Below, in pieces: positions 49,182 to 58,680 of a DNA stretch of 64,000 bases (positions are counted from its first letter, which is position 1; each line of letters begins with the position of its first letter). The notes beneath the pieces are model-generated. The model searched no databases, had not been told where the DNA came from, and saw nothing but the letters and a program-made list of their open reading frames with translations. Position numbers and translations under genes: made by a program. The DNA comes from Bacteroidaceae bacterium (GTDB lineage Bacteria; Bacteroidota; Bacteroidia; Bacteroidales; Bacteroidaceae). The stretch covers positions 1 through 64,000 of the forward strand of contig JAFUFK010000010.1 in assembly GCA_017469925.1 (NCBI GenBank), given 5' to 3'.

Positions 49182-50591
49182 ATGGAAGGCTTTTTTACCC
49201 TCATCGACCATATGCAGCAGTTCCTATGGACATACATCGTCCTGACAATGCTCATCGGCTGTTCCCTCTATTTTACGTGGCGCTTATGCTTTGTACAGTT
49301 CCGTCGCATCGGTGAGATGATGCGCCAACTCTTCGCCAGTACCCACGACGACCAGAATGCCGAGCAGAACGGCCGTCGCCATGTCAATTCGTTCCAGGCC
49401 TTTGCCATCAGCCTGTCGAGCCGCGTCGGTACAGGCAACCTGGCCGGTGTGGCTTCGGCCATCGCCGTAGGCGGACCGGGCGCAGTCTTCTGGATGTGGG
49501 TGATGGCCCTGTTGGCCGCAGGGACAGCCTTCATGGAGGCCACGCTGGCCCAGCTCTTCAAGCGCCGGGGCGAGGATGCCTACTATGGCGGCCCAGCCTA
49601 TTACATGCAGCACGGACTCCACTGCCGCTGGCTGGGCGTCATCTTCGGCATCGGCATTATCACGACCTTCGGCATGGGTAACCAAATCATCCAGAGTCGC
49701 ACCATCTGCGACGCAGTGGGTGTGGCCCTGGGCTTCGACGGCGCCACTATTGCCTTCGTGCTTATGGTACTGACGATGCTGGTCATCTTCGGCGGCGTCC
49801 AGCGCATCTCGCACTTCTCGGCCGTCGTGGTGCCCGTCATGGCCGTGGGTTATCTGCTACTCTCCATCTACATTCTGCTGGCCAACATCCAGCAAGTCCC
49901 GGCCATGCTGGCACTTATCGTCAAGAGTGCCTTCGGACTGCAACAGGCAGCCGGCGGTGTGGTGGGCGTGGCCGTCATGCAGGGCGTCAAGCGAGGCCTT
50001 TTCTCGAACGAGGCAGGCGAGGGCAGTGCGCCCCACGCAGCAGCGACGGCCAGCATCTCGCACCCCGTCAAGCAGGGTCTCTTGCAGTCGATGGGCGTTT
50101 TCGTCGATACGCTGGTCATCTGCACCTGTACGGCCTTCGTCATCCTCCTCTCTGGCCTCTATGCCAATGGCGAGGACGGCAGCATACTGACCGGTTCGGC
50201 CATGCAGCACCACCTCGGAGCCTTTGGGCGCTGGTATCTGACCATCATCGTCTTCCTCTTTGCCTTCAGCACCATCGTGGCCAACTACTTCTACGGCGAG
50301 TCGAACGTCCGCTTCATCACCCGTCGGCGCTGGCCTATCCAGGGTTTCCGCATCGTGACGTCGCTCACGGTATTCTTCGGAGGGTTCATTACCTTGCAGC
50401 AGGCCTGGTCGCTCATCGACCTGCTGATGGCCTTCATCGTCATCATCAACCTCATAGCCGTACTCCTCCTGGCCCGATACGCCTATCGCCTGCTCGACGA
50501 CTACGCGCACCAGCGAAGCGAGGGGCACGACCCCACCTTCCATCGCTCCCAACTGCCCGAAATACAGCAGGACATCGAATGTTGGGAATAA
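49182..50591 (+). CDS. sodium:alanine symporter (AGCS family)
   Basis: A 469-residue inner-membrane transporter with about ten helices, importing alanine or glycine with Na+. Family landmarks are FQAFAISLSSRVGTGNLAGV, GGPGAVFWMWVMALLAAGTA, EATLAQLFKRR, GGPAYYMQHGL and the FSNEAGEGSAPHAAATA motif in the middle. The ATG at 49182 (MEGFFTLIDHMQQ) follows the promoter by only 5 nt; upstream in-frame codons are noncoding. topB follows after 28 nt and may be co-transcribed. Confidence 0.95.
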   Translation: MEGFFTLIDHMQQFLWTYIVLTMLIGCSLYFTWRLCFVQFRRIGEMMRQLFASTHDDQNAEQNGRRHVNSFQAFAISLSSRVGTGNLAGVASAIAVGGPGAVFWMWVMALLAAGTAFMEATLAQLFKRRGEDAYYGGPAYYMQHGLHCRWLGVIFGIGIITTFGMGNQIIQSRTICDAVGVALGFDGATIAFVLMVLTMLVIFGGVQRISHFSAVVVPVMAVGYLLLSIYILLANIQQVPAMLALIVKSAFGLQQAAGGVVGVAVMQGVKRGLFSNEAGEGSAPHAAATASISHPVKQGLLQSMGVFVDTLVICTCTAFVILLSGLYANGEDGSILTGSAMQHHLGAFGRWYLTIIVFLFAFSTIVANYFYGESNVRFITRRRWPIQGFRIVTSLTVFFGGFITLQQAWSLIDLLMAFIVIINLIAVLLLARYAYRLLDDYAHQRSEGHDPTFHRSQLPEIQQDIECWE

Positions 50592-50619
50592 TGTGTAACT
50601 TGTCAAATCGTCAAATTAA

Positions 50620-52428
50620 GTGATAGTTTGTATTGCAGAGAAACCGTCGGTGGGCCGCGACATAGCCCACGTCTTGGGTGCCAACCAGGCGCGCGACGGA
50701 TATATGGAGGGCAACGGCTATCAGGTGACCTGGACCTTCGGCCACCTGTGCGAGCTGAAGGAGCCCCACGAGTACTCACCCATGTGGAAGACCTGGAGCC
50801 TGGCCCAACTGCCCATGATACCCCAGCGCTTCGGCATTAAGCTGAAGACCGACAAGGGAGTGGAGAAACAGTTCGAGACCATCAAACGGCTCATGCTCTC
50901 GGCCGAGCGCATCATCAACTGCGGCGATGCCGGGCAGGAGGGCGAACTCATCCAGCGCTGGGTCATCCAGATGACTGGTGCCCGCTGTCCCGTCCAGCGC
51001 CTGTGGATATCGTCGCTGACCGAGGAGGCCATCCGCGAGGGGTTCCAGCAGTTGAAGGATCAGTCGGAGTACCAGAGCCTCTACGAAGCCGGGCTCTCCC
51101 GCGCCATCGGCGACTGGACGCTGGGCATGAACGCCACCCGGCTCTACACCCTGAAGTATCGCAACTCGATGGCCCGCGACAAGCAGGTGCTCTCTATCGG
51201 CCGGGTCCAGACCCCCACCCTCGCCCTCATCGTGCGCCGCCAGCAGGAGATTGAGCAATTTGTCCCCGTCCCATACTGGGTGCTGACCACACGGTATCGC
51301 CAGGTCGTCTTCTCCGCCGTCATGGAGGAGGGAGACCGCGGCTACAAGACCCGCGAGGAGGGCGAAGCCGCCCTGGCCGCCATCCGCCAGCAGCCCTTCA
51401 CCGTCACCAAGGTGGAGAAGAAGAAGGGCACCGAGGCCCCGCCCCGTCTCTTCGACCTCACCTCCCTGCAGGTCGAGTGCAACCGGCGTTTCGGTTTCTC
51501 GGCCGACCTCACGCTGCAAGTCATCCAGAGCCTCTACGAGAAGAAGTACACCACCTATCCGCGCGTCGATACCACCTTCCTGCCCGACGACATCTATCCC
51601 AAGTGCCCCCAGATTATGAACGGCCTGCGCCCCTACTTCCCCCTGATGGAGCGCATCAAGGGCAAGCCGCTGCAGAAGTCGAAGAAGGTCTTCGACAACA
51701 AGAAGGTCACCGACCACCACGCCATCATCCCCACGGGCGTCGAGGCAAAGGCTATGACAGAGGCCGAGCAGAAGGTATATGACCTCGTCGCACGCCGCTT
51801 CATCGGTGCCTTCTATCCCGACTGCCAGTTCGAGACCACCACCGTCCTGGGCCAGGCAGCCGACGTCCCTTTCAAGGCCACGGGCAAGCACATCACCGAC
51901 CCGGCCTGGAGAATATTGTGGATGAAGGAGGAACAGCCAGAAGAGCAAAAAGGTAGTGAGGAAAATACCCTCCCCGCCTTCACCAAAGGCGAATCGGGTC
52001 CCCACGAGCCCGACCTGGCCGAGAAGCAGACCACACCCCCAAAGCCCTACACCGAGGCCACCCTGCTGCGCGCCATGGAGACGGCGGGTAAGTTTGTCGA
52101 AGACGAAGAGTTGCGCGACGCCCTGAAGGAGAACGGCATCGGTCGCCCCAGCACCCGCGCCGCCATCATCGAGACCCTCTTCCGCCGCCAGTATATCCGT
52201 AAGGAGCGCAAGAACCTCATCGCCACCCCCACGGGTGTCGAACTCATTGCCGTCATTCGCAACGAACTCCTCAAGAGTGCCGAACTCACAGGCCAGTGGG
52301 AGCGCAAACTCCGCCAAATCGAGCGCCACGAGTACGAGGCTCGCCAGTTCATCGACGAACTGAAGCAGATGGTCTCCCAACTCGTCCTCTCCGTCATGGC
52401 CGAGCAAACAACCATTGAAAGTAAATAA
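50620..52428 (+). CDS. topB: DNA topoisomerase III
   Basis: A type IA topoisomerase of 602 residues acting in decatenation or plasmid/element processing. The TOPRIM domain has CIAEKPSVGRDIAHVLGA and the acidic GDAGQEGELIQRW; SIGRVQTPTLALIVRR and the catalytic-tyrosine segment KKYTTYPRVDTTFLPDD follow; TTPPKPYTEATLLRAME and KENGIGRPSTRAAIIETLF close the core. It is shorter than TopB of Escherichia coli because it lacks a C-terminal extension. The start is a GTG at 50620 (VIVCIAEKPSV). A run of nine G begins 4 nt after the stop. Confidence 0.95.
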   Translation: MIVCIAEKPSVGRDIAHVLGANQARDGYMEGNGYQVTWTFGHLCELKEPHEYSPMWKTWSLAQLPMIPQRFGIKLKTDKGVEKQFETIKRLMLSAERIINCGDAGQEGELIQRWVIQMTGARCPVQRLWISSLTEEAIREGFQQLKDQSEYQSLYEAGLSRAIGDWTLGMNATRLYTLKYRNSMARDKQVLSIGRVQTPTLALIVRRQQEIEQFVPVPYWVLTTRYRQVVFSAVMEEGDRGYKTREEGEAALAAIRQQPFTVTKVEKKKGTEAPPRLFDLTSLQVECNRRFGFSADLTLQVIQSLYEKKYTTYPRVDTTFLPDDIYPKCPQIMNGLRPYFPLMERIKGKPLQKSKKVFDNKKVTDHHAIIPTGVEAKAMTEAEQKVYDLVARRFIGAFYPDCQFETTTVLGQAADVPFKATGKHITDPAWRILWMKEEQPEEQKGSEENTLPAFTKGESGPHEPDLAEKQTTPPKPYTEATLLRAMETAGKFVEDEELRDALKENGIGRPSTRAAIIETLFRRQYIRKERKNLIATPTGVELIAVIRNELLKSAELTGQWERKLRQIERHEYEARQFIDELKQMVSQLVLSVMAEQTTIESK

Positions 52429-52483
52429 GGAGGGGGGGGGCGGTACAAAGAAAGAGGGTAAGATAGCCTTCATTTCTCGTCCC

Positions 52484-52660
52484 TTTCGTCGTTCGGCCGC
52501 GGTGGAACGATGGTTCGACCGCGGTGGAACGTTCGTTCGTCCACGGACGAACGATGAGAACCTTTCGTCGTTCAATCGCGATGGAACGTTCGTTCAATGC
52601 GCATCGGTCGTTCGTTCAATGCGCATTGAACGATGGTTCGGTCATGTCCGAACGATAAAA
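52484..52660. repeat. array C: seven dyad units at 22-nt spacing
   Basis: GTTC starts at 52491, 52513, 52535 and, after a 35-nt step, 52570, 52592, 52614, 52636. Most units have the form GTTC-N10-GAAC (18 nt) plus a 4-nt spacer (GATG or GTTC). GTTCAATGCGCATTGAAC (52614-52631) is a perfect palindrome. It lies between topB and the PorE-like gene. Confidence 0.8.
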
Positions 52661-52721
52661 GGTTTTAGGCGTGGGCGGTCCCGACACAATAAAACGGCCC
52701 CCGCGTGCGTTATATATAGGT

Positions 52722-54752
52722 ATGAAACGGAAAATTCTGCTTGTAGCCAGCCTTGTGTGGTTGCTCCTGATGCTGGCGAGCTGCGGCGCCGACCAGAACA
52801 TCAAGAAGGGCGACGCACTGTACGCCATCGGGGAGTACTTCGACGCTGCGGCAGAGTACAAGAAGGGCTATAGCCGGACGGCCATCAAGGACAAGCCGAA
52901 GCGTGGCGAACGGGCTTGGAAGATGGCAGAGTGCTACCGCCGTATCAACTACACGGCAAAGGCCGTCGGAGCGTACCAAAATGCGGTGCGCTACGGGTAT
53001 CCCGACTCGATGGCAGTGCTCTACCTGGCACAGATGCAGCATAAGATGGGCGACTACAAGAATGCCGCCCGGAACTATCAGGCGTTTCTCGACAGCGTGC
53101 CGGGCGACCAGCGGGCCATCAGGGGACTGCAAGGTTGCACGCAGGCACCGATATGGAAACAGCGCCCCACGCTATATATGGTCCGGAAGGAACCGCTCTT
53201 CAACTCCCGACGCTCCGACCTGTGCCCCGTACTGGCGGGCGACGAGTGGGACCAACTGTACCTGACCTCGACGCGCCCACAGGCCTCGGGCAACGAGATG
53301 AGCGGCATCACGGGTACGAAGGCGGGCGACCTGTTCATGTCGAAGAAAGACGATAAGGACAAGTGGCAACAGCCAGAACTGCTGGAGTCGGAGGTGAACA
53401 GCGAGTACGACGAGGGGGCCTGCTGCTTCTCGCCCGACGGCAAGACGATGTACCTGACCCGTTGCACCCACGACCCCGACTATCCGCGCTTTGCCCAGAT
53501 ATTTACGAGCCAGCGCAGCGATGCCTCGTGGAGCAAGCCTACGCTGCTGGAGATTTCGCGCGACACGCTGTCGTCCTACGCCCACCCCGCCGTTTCGCCC
53601 GACGGCCGATGGCTCTACTTCGTGAGCGACATGCCGGGCGGCATGGGCGGACTCGACCTGTGGCGCATTGCCCTGACCGATGGCGGACTGGGCGGAGTGG
53701 AGAACCTGGGCGAACCCATCAACACGGAGGGCGACGAGATGTTCCCCACGTTCCGGCCGAACGGCGACCTGTACTTCTCCTCGAACGGACACGTGGGCAT
53801 GGGTGGTCTCGACCTCTTCTGTGCCCATCCCGACTCTACCGGCCACTGGACCCTGGAGAACCTGCGATTCCCCATGAACTCGTCGGGCGACGACTTCGGC
53901 ATGACCTTCGAGGGACTGCACAACCGCGGTTACTTCTCGACGAACCGGGGCGACGCCCGAGGCTGGGACCACATCATGTCGTTTGAGTACCCCGAAATCC
54001 TGCAAACCGTCAAGGGATGGGTCTATGAGAAGGACGGCTACGAACTGCCCGCGGCGGTAGTCTATATGGTGGGCAACGACGGCACGAACCTGAAGCTCAG
54101 CGTGCGCGGCGACGGCTCGTTCGTCCAGGAGATACGGCCCAACGTCGATTACGTCCTGCTGGGCACCTGCAAGGGTTACCTGAATCATAAGGAGGAACTG
54201 CGCATCGACACGAGCACCGTGAACCGCGAGTTCGTCCTCCAGTTCCCCCTGGCCAGCATCACGGCCCCCGTTCTGGTGCGCAACATCTTCTACGAATTCG
54301 ACTCGGCCGAACTGACTCCCGAGAGCACGCCGGCACTGGACTCGCTCGTCGTCCTGCTGGAGGAGAATCCCAACATCACCATCGAACTGGCCAGCCACTG
54401 CGACTACCGCGGGGCCGACCAATACAACGAACGCCTCAGCCAGCGCCGGGCCGAGAGCGTCGTACGCTATCTCATCCAGCACGGCATAGCCACCGACCGC
54501 CTCACGCCTAAGGGCTACGGCGAGGGCCGGCCGAAGATTGTGACCCGCAAGATTGCAGAGCAAAACCCCTTCCTGCAGGAGGGCGATACACTGACCGAAC
54601 AGTTCATCCTGGCCCTCGAGGGCGAGGAGCGACAGGAAATCTGCAATGCCCTGAACCGTCGCACCGAGTTCCGCGTGCTGCGCACGACCTATGGCCTCTT
54701 CGACTCGCTAAAGGCTGCCATTAAGGAAGAAGAAGAAGGGGAAGAGCCCTAA
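52722..54752 (+). CDS. TPR-PD40-OmpA lipoprotein (PorE-like)
   Basis: A 676-residue lipoprotein with signal MKRKILLVASLVWLLLMLAS and lipobox LASC. Tetratricopeptide repeats (about 25-130) are followed by PD40/WD40-like blades (YAHPAVSPDGRWLYFVSDMP and similar, about 160-430), a carboxypeptidase-regulatory-like domain (VKGWVYEKDGYELPAAVVYM) and an OmpA C-terminal domain binding peptidoglycan (FYEFDSAELTPESTPALDSL, RLSQRRAESVVRYL). This order matches PorE of the type IX secretion system, though similar OmpA proteins with other roles exist. The start at 52722 is set by the signal. It ends 4 nt into dapL, which is on the opposite strand. Confidence 0.82.
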   Translation: MKRKILLVASLVWLLLMLASCGADQNIKKGDALYAIGEYFDAAAEYKKGYSRTAIKDKPKRGERAWKMAECYRRINYTAKAVGAYQNAVRYGYPDSMAVLYLAQMQHKMGDYKNAARNYQAFLDSVPGDQRAIRGLQGCTQAPIWKQRPTLYMVRKEPLFNSRRSDLCPVLAGDEWDQLYLTSTRPQASGNEMSGITGTKAGDLFMSKKDDKDKWQQPELLESEVNSEYDEGACCFSPDGKTMYLTRCTHDPDYPRFAQIFTSQRSDASWSKPTLLEISRDTLSSYAHPAVSPDGRWLYFVSDMPGGMGGLDLWRIALTDGGLGGVENLGEPINTEGDEMFPTFRPNGDLYFSSNGHVGMGGLDLFCAHPDSTGHWTLENLRFPMNSSGDDFGMTFEGLHNRGYFSTNRGDARGWDHIMSFEYPEILQTVKGWVYEKDGYELPAAVVYMVGNDGTNLKLSVRGDGSFVQEIRPNVDYVLLGTCKGYLNHKEELRIDTSTVNREFVLQFPLASITAPVLVRNIFYEFDSAELTPESTPALDSLVVLLEENPNITIELASHCDYRGADQYNERLSQRRAESVVRYLIQHGIATDRLTPKGYGEGRPKIVTRKIAEQNPFLQEGDTLTEQFILALEGEERQEICNALNRRTEFRVLRTTYGLFDSLKAAIKEEEEGEEP

Positions 54753-55981
54753 CCATTCCACTTTTCGATTCGCCGCAGGGCTTCGTCGGTCTGCTCGTGA
54801 CTGCCGAAGGCCGTGAAGCGCACGTAGCCCTCGCCCGACGGACCGAAGCCGACGCCTGGCGTGCATACCACGTTGGCCCCATAAAGCAACTCCTCGAAGA
54901 ACTGCCACGAACCGCTCTCGCCGGGTGTCTTCAGCCAGATGTAGGGAGCATTCTCGCCGCCATATACCCGATAGCCGAGTCGGCGGAAGGTGGAGAGCAT
55001 CCGCCGGGCGTTCTGCATGTAGTAGCCGATGGTCTCGGCCACCTGGCTGCGACCCTCGGGAGTGTAGATGGCCTCAGCGGCCCGCTGGGAGATGTAGCTC
55101 GTGCCGTTGAACTTCGTCGATTGCCGACGGTCCCAAAGCGGACGGAGCGGGATGCGACGCCCCTCCAGAGTGGCCGCCGTAAGGTCCTTGGGCACGATGG
55201 TGTAGCCACAGCGAACACCGGTGAAACCGGCCGTTTTTGAATATGAGTGGAACTCGATGGCACACTTTCGGGCACCGCGAATCTCGTAAATCGAGTGCGG
55301 GATGTCGGGGTCGGCGATGTAGGCCTCGTAAGCGGCATCGTAGAAGATGAGCGTGTCGTTGCGCAGGGCGTAGTTGACCCACTTGCGCAACTCCTGGCGG
55401 GAGATGACGGTGCCCGTCGGATTGTTGGGATAGCAGAGGTAGATGACATCGACGCGGCGGTCGGGCAACTGGGGAACGAAACCGTTCTCGGCGGTGCAGG
55501 GCAGGTAGATGACGTTTGACCAGCGGCCGTCGCTGCCCTTCAGTCCGGCACGGCCAATCATTGCGTTCGAGTCGATATAGACGGGATAGATGGGGTCGGT
55601 GACGGCGATGCTGTTGTCCCAGCGGATGAGTTCCTGTATGTTTCCCGTGTCCGACTTGGCCCCGTCGTTGATGAAGATTTCGTCCAGGTCGAGGTGGATG
55701 CCGCGCGAGACGAAGTCGTTCTTCAGTATGGCCTCGCGCAGGAAGTCGTAGCCCTGTTCGGGTCCGTAGCCGTGGAAGCCCTCCCGAGTGCCCATCTCAT
55801 CGACGGCCCTGTGCATGGCCTCCACCACTGCAGGGCAAAGGGGTTGGGTGACGTCGCCGATGCCCAGGCTGATGACGTCGGCCCGAGGGTGCGTGACCCG
55901 GAAGGCATTCACCTTCTTGGCAATGTCGGCGAACAGGTAGTTGTTCGGAAGTTTCAGGAAGTGGTCGTTTACTAAGGCCAT
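54749..55981 (-). CDS. dapL: LL-diaminopimelate aminotransferase
   Basis: A PLP aminotransferase of 410 residues that makes LL-diaminopimelate directly from tetrahydrodipicolinate in lysine and cell-wall synthesis. Features are the LPNNYLFADIAKKVNAF start, SLGIGDVTQPLCP, NDGAKSDTGNIQEL, LCYPNNPTGTV, and the PLP lysine in SYSKTAGFTGVRCGY (about residue 250). It follows dapF, the next enzyme of the pathway, 28 nt downstream, and the two form an operon. Confidence 0.95.
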   Translation of the reverse strand: MALVNDHFLKLPNNYLFADIAKKVNAFRVTHPRADVISLGIGDVTQPLCPAVVEAMHRAVDEMGTREGFHGYGPEQGYDFLREAILKNDFVSRGIHLDLDEIFINDGAKSDTGNIQELIRWDNSIAVTDPIYPVYIDSNAMIGRAGLKGSDGRWSNVIYLPCTAENGFVPQLPDRRVDVIYLCYPNNPTGTVISRQELRKWVNYALRNDTLIFYDAAYEAYIADPDIPHSIYEIRGARKCAIEFHSYSKTAGFTGVRCGYTIVPKDLTAATLEGRRIPLRPLWDRRQSTKFNGTSYISQRAAEAIYTPEGRSQVAETIGYYMQNARRMLSTFRRLGYRVYGGENAPYIWLKTPGESGSWQFFEELLYGANVVCTPGVGFGPSGEGYVRFTAFGSHEQTDEALRRIEKWNG

Positions 55982-56009
55982 TATTTTGTGCGTTATGTCG
56001 TTGTTGCGT

Positions 56010-56813
56010 TTATATCGTTATTTCGCCGTCGAAGGCAAAGGCGGCCGGGCCGGTCAACAGGACATGGCCATCCTGCTCGCACCATTCGACCGAGAGTGTG
56101 CCACCGTCCATGACAATCTGCGACCGGCGACCGGCACGACCCGTGACCGCAGCCGCTACGGCCGTGGCACAGGCTCCCGTGCCGCAGGCCATCGTGATGC
56201 CACTGCCCCTCTCCCACACGCGCACCCGGAAACGGTCGTCGCCCAGCGGACGTGCGAACTCGATGTTACAGCGCTGGGGGAAGGCTGGATGCCGTTCCAG
56301 CAAGGGGCCGTGTCCGACCACTTGGTCGATGTCGTCGGTGAAGATGACGTAGTGGGGATTGCCCATCGAGACGAACACGCCCTCCACCAGTCCCTCCTGA
56401 GGCACGAAGAGGCACGGGTCGGCCAACGCGGGTTCGAGCATATCGACGGTGACGCTGCCGACCACGCCGTCCTCGACATGGAGCAGTAGTGTCTTGATGC
56501 CCGAGAGGGTAAGCAATCGGATTTCGGTCTTTCGGGTTAGTCCGCGTTCATAGAGGTACTTACCGATACATCGGCTGGCGTTTCCGCACATCATGGCTTC
56601 CGAACCGTCGGCATTGAAGATGCGCATCGAGAAGTCGGCCTCAGGGGAGGGCGAATGGCCAATCAGCACCAGGCCGTCGGCCCCGATACCCCGATGGCGG
56701 TCGCTCCACTTCCGGGCTGCCTCGCCCGGGTCGGCAATAGACCAGCGCATCGCATCGACGTAAATGTAGTCGTTGCCCGCTCCGTGCATTTTGGTAAAGG
56801 GTATCTTGTCCAT
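56010..56813 (-). CDS. dapF: diaminopimelate epimerase
   Basis: A 267-residue cofactor-free epimerase that converts LL- to meso-diaminopimelate. [15 protein letters not shown] opens the chain; the catalytic cysteine pair is in [12 protein letters not shown] (C76) and [12 protein letters not shown] (about 217). The start at 56813 ([10 protein letters not shown]) is preferred over an upstream Met because that stretch is noncoding. It is upstream of dapL in the same operon. Confidence 0.95.
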   Translation of the reverse strand: MDKIPFTKMHGAGNDYIYVDAMRWSIADPGEAARKWSDRHRGIGADGLVLIGHSPSPEADFSMRIFNADGSEAMMCGNASRCIGKYLYERGLTRKTEIRLLTLSGIKTLLLHVEDGVVGSVTVDMLEPALADPCLFVPQEGLVEGVFVSMGNPHYVIFTDDIDQVVGHGPLLERHPAFPQRCNIEFARPLGDDRFRVRVWERGSGITMACGTGACATAVAAAVTGRAGRRSQIVMDGGTLSVEWCEQDGHVLLTGPAAFAFDGEITI

Positions 56814-57031
56814 TTTCGAGCACAAAGAAACAGCAAATCTGCCACATACGAAAGCTTTTCGCACCATTTCTCACCAAAAGACAGCGAAAAACTTTCATTT
56901 TATAAGCCTGCGAAGGTTTACTTCTTACATTTTGAAGCTGATTAACTGCGATTTGCTTTCACTTTATCACTTTCGACATCTCCGAAGATTCGATTCGACG
57001 CCCCAAGTCCGATGCTTCCCCCGAAATGTAG

Positions 57032-57039
57032 TACCTTTG
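57032..57039 (+). promoter_or_regulatory. -7 box upstream of pyrG
   Basis: TACCTTTG at 57032-57039, about 30 nt before the ATG at 57070. The rest of 56814-57031 is noncoding and shows nothing distinctive. Confidence 0.5.
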
Positions 57040-57069
57040 CGGTTGAAACAACACACCAACCCGCACATT

Positions 57070-58668
57070 ATGGACACCAAGTACATCTTCATCACCGGAG
57101 GCGTGGCCTCCTCGTTGGGCAAGGGCATCATCTCGGCCTCGTTGGGCAAGTTGCTGCAAGCCCGTGGCTACAGAATTACGATTCAGAAGTTCGACCCCTA
57201 CATCAACATCGACCCGGGCACCCTGAACCCCTACGAGCACGGCGAGTGCTACGTGACGGCCGACGGGCAGGAGACCGACCTCGACCTGGGCCATTACGAA
57301 CGCTTCACGGGCATCGAGACAACCCGCGACAACAGCGTCACCACGGGGCGCATCTACCTCTCCGTCATCGAGCGCGAACGGCGCGGCGACTATCTGGGCA
57401 AGACCATCCAGGTGGTGCCCCACATCACCGACGAAATCAAGCGCCGCATCCTGCTCAATGCCACCAAGCAACCCCTCGACTTCGTCATCACCGAGATTGG
57501 CGGCACGATTGGCGACATCGAGAGCCAGCCCTTCCTCGAGGCCATACGCCAACTCCGCTGGGAACTGGGGCCGCAGCGGGCCCTCAACGTCCACCTGACC
57601 TACGTGCCCTACCTGGCCGCTGCCGGGGAACTGAAGACGAAGCCCACCCAGACCAGCGTCAAGCAACTGCAAGGCCTGGGCATACAACCCGAGGTACTGG
57701 TCCTGCGCACCGAGCACTCGCTGAGCGACGAACTCCGACGGAAGGTGGCCCACTTCTGCAACGTCGATGTGGAAGCCGTCATCCAGAGCCAGGACTTGCC
57801 GAGCATCTACGAAGTACCCGTCAACATGCAGCGCCAGGGACTCGACGCCATCTGCCTCCGAAAGATGGGCATAAGCAACGCTCCCCGGCCCGAACTGGGG
57901 CCGTGGCTCCACTTCCTCGAACTGCGTCACAGCGCTCAGTCGGTCATCGACATTGCCCTCGTCGGCAAGTACGACCTTCAGGACGCCTACAAGAGCATAC
58001 TCGAGAGCCTCGCGCACGCAGGTACATATAATAATAGGAAGGTGCGCACCCACTTCATCAACAGCGAACACCTGAGTGCCGACAACGCGGACCAGCGGTT
58101 GGCCGACATGGCCGGCATCGTCATCTGCCCCGGCTTTGGCCAGCGAGGCATCGAGGGAAAAATCGTGGCCGCCGAGTACGGGCGCACCCACGACATCCCC
58201 ACCCTGGGCATCTGCCTGGGTATGCAGACGATGGTCATCGAGTTCGCCCGCAACGTCCTGGGCCTCCAGGATGCCAACAGCACCGAGATGGACCCGCAGA
58301 CCCACGACAACGTCATCGACCTCATGAAGGAGCAAAAGTCCGTTACCCAGATGGGCGGCACCATGCGCCTCGGGGCCTACGACTGCGAACTCGTCAGGGG
58401 CAGCCGCACGTGGCAAGCCTATGGCGAGGAGACCCTCATCAAGGAACGCCACCGGCATCGCTACGAGTTCAACAACCGCTACCTCCGGGAGTTTGAGCAG
58501 GGCGGCATGCAGTGCGTGGGCATCAACCCCTCGGCCGACCTCGTCGAGATTGTCGAACTGCCCGCCCACCGCTGGTACATCGGTACCCAGTTCCACCCCG
58601 AGTACTCCTCGACGGTGCTCCATCCCCATCCCCTGTTCATGAGTTTCGTCCGGGCCTGCATGGAATAA
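57070..58668 (+). CDS. pyrG: CTP synthase
   Basis: A 532-residue cytoplasmic enzyme that aminates UTP to CTP using glutamine. The synthetase half starts YIFITGGVASSLGKGI and has FDPYINIDPGTLNPYEHGEC, ETDLDLGHYERFT and CLRKMGISNAP. The glutaminase half has the nucleophile in GICLGMQTMVIEF and the His/Glu pair in GTQFHPEYSS. Length is normal. The ATG at 57070 follows a short leader. It is followed after 12 nt by a purF-like gene and after that by glnN, a glutamine-metabolism operon. Confidence 0.97.
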   Translation: MDTKYIFITGGVASSLGKGIISASLGKLLQARGYRITIQKFDPYINIDPGTLNPYEHGECYVTADGQETDLDLGHYERFTGIETTRDNSVTTGRIYLSVIERERRGDYLGKTIQVVPHITDEIKRRILLNATKQPLDFVITEIGGTIGDIESQPFLEAIRQLRWELGPQRALNVHLTYVPYLAAAGELKTKPTQTSVKQLQGLGIQPEVLVLRTEHSLSDELRRKVAHFCNVDVEAVIQSQDLPSIYEVPVNMQRQGLDAICLRKMGISNAPRPELGPWLHFLELRHSAQSVIDIALVGKYDLQDAYKSILESLAHAGTYNNRKVRTHFINSEHLSADNADQRLADMAGIVICPGFGQRGIEGKIVAAEYGRTHDIPTLGICLGMQTMVIEFARNVLGLQDANSTEMDPQTHDNVIDLMKEQKSVTQMGGTMRLGAYDCELVRGSRTWQAYGEETLIKERHRHRYEFNNRYLREFEQGGMQCVGINPSADLVEIVELPAHRWYIGTQFHPEYSSTVLHPHPLFMSFVRACME

Positions 58669-58680
58669 AAGACCACGAAG

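Noticed and set aside
52432-52440. Nine-G run after topB as a phase-variation switch
   Set aside because: It is noncoding, just past the stop codon, and not near a promoter that I can identify.
50776-52575. 599-codon minus-strand frame opposite topB
   Set aside because: Antisense shadow of topoisomerase III with low-complexity Gly/Asp/Leu composition and no promoter.
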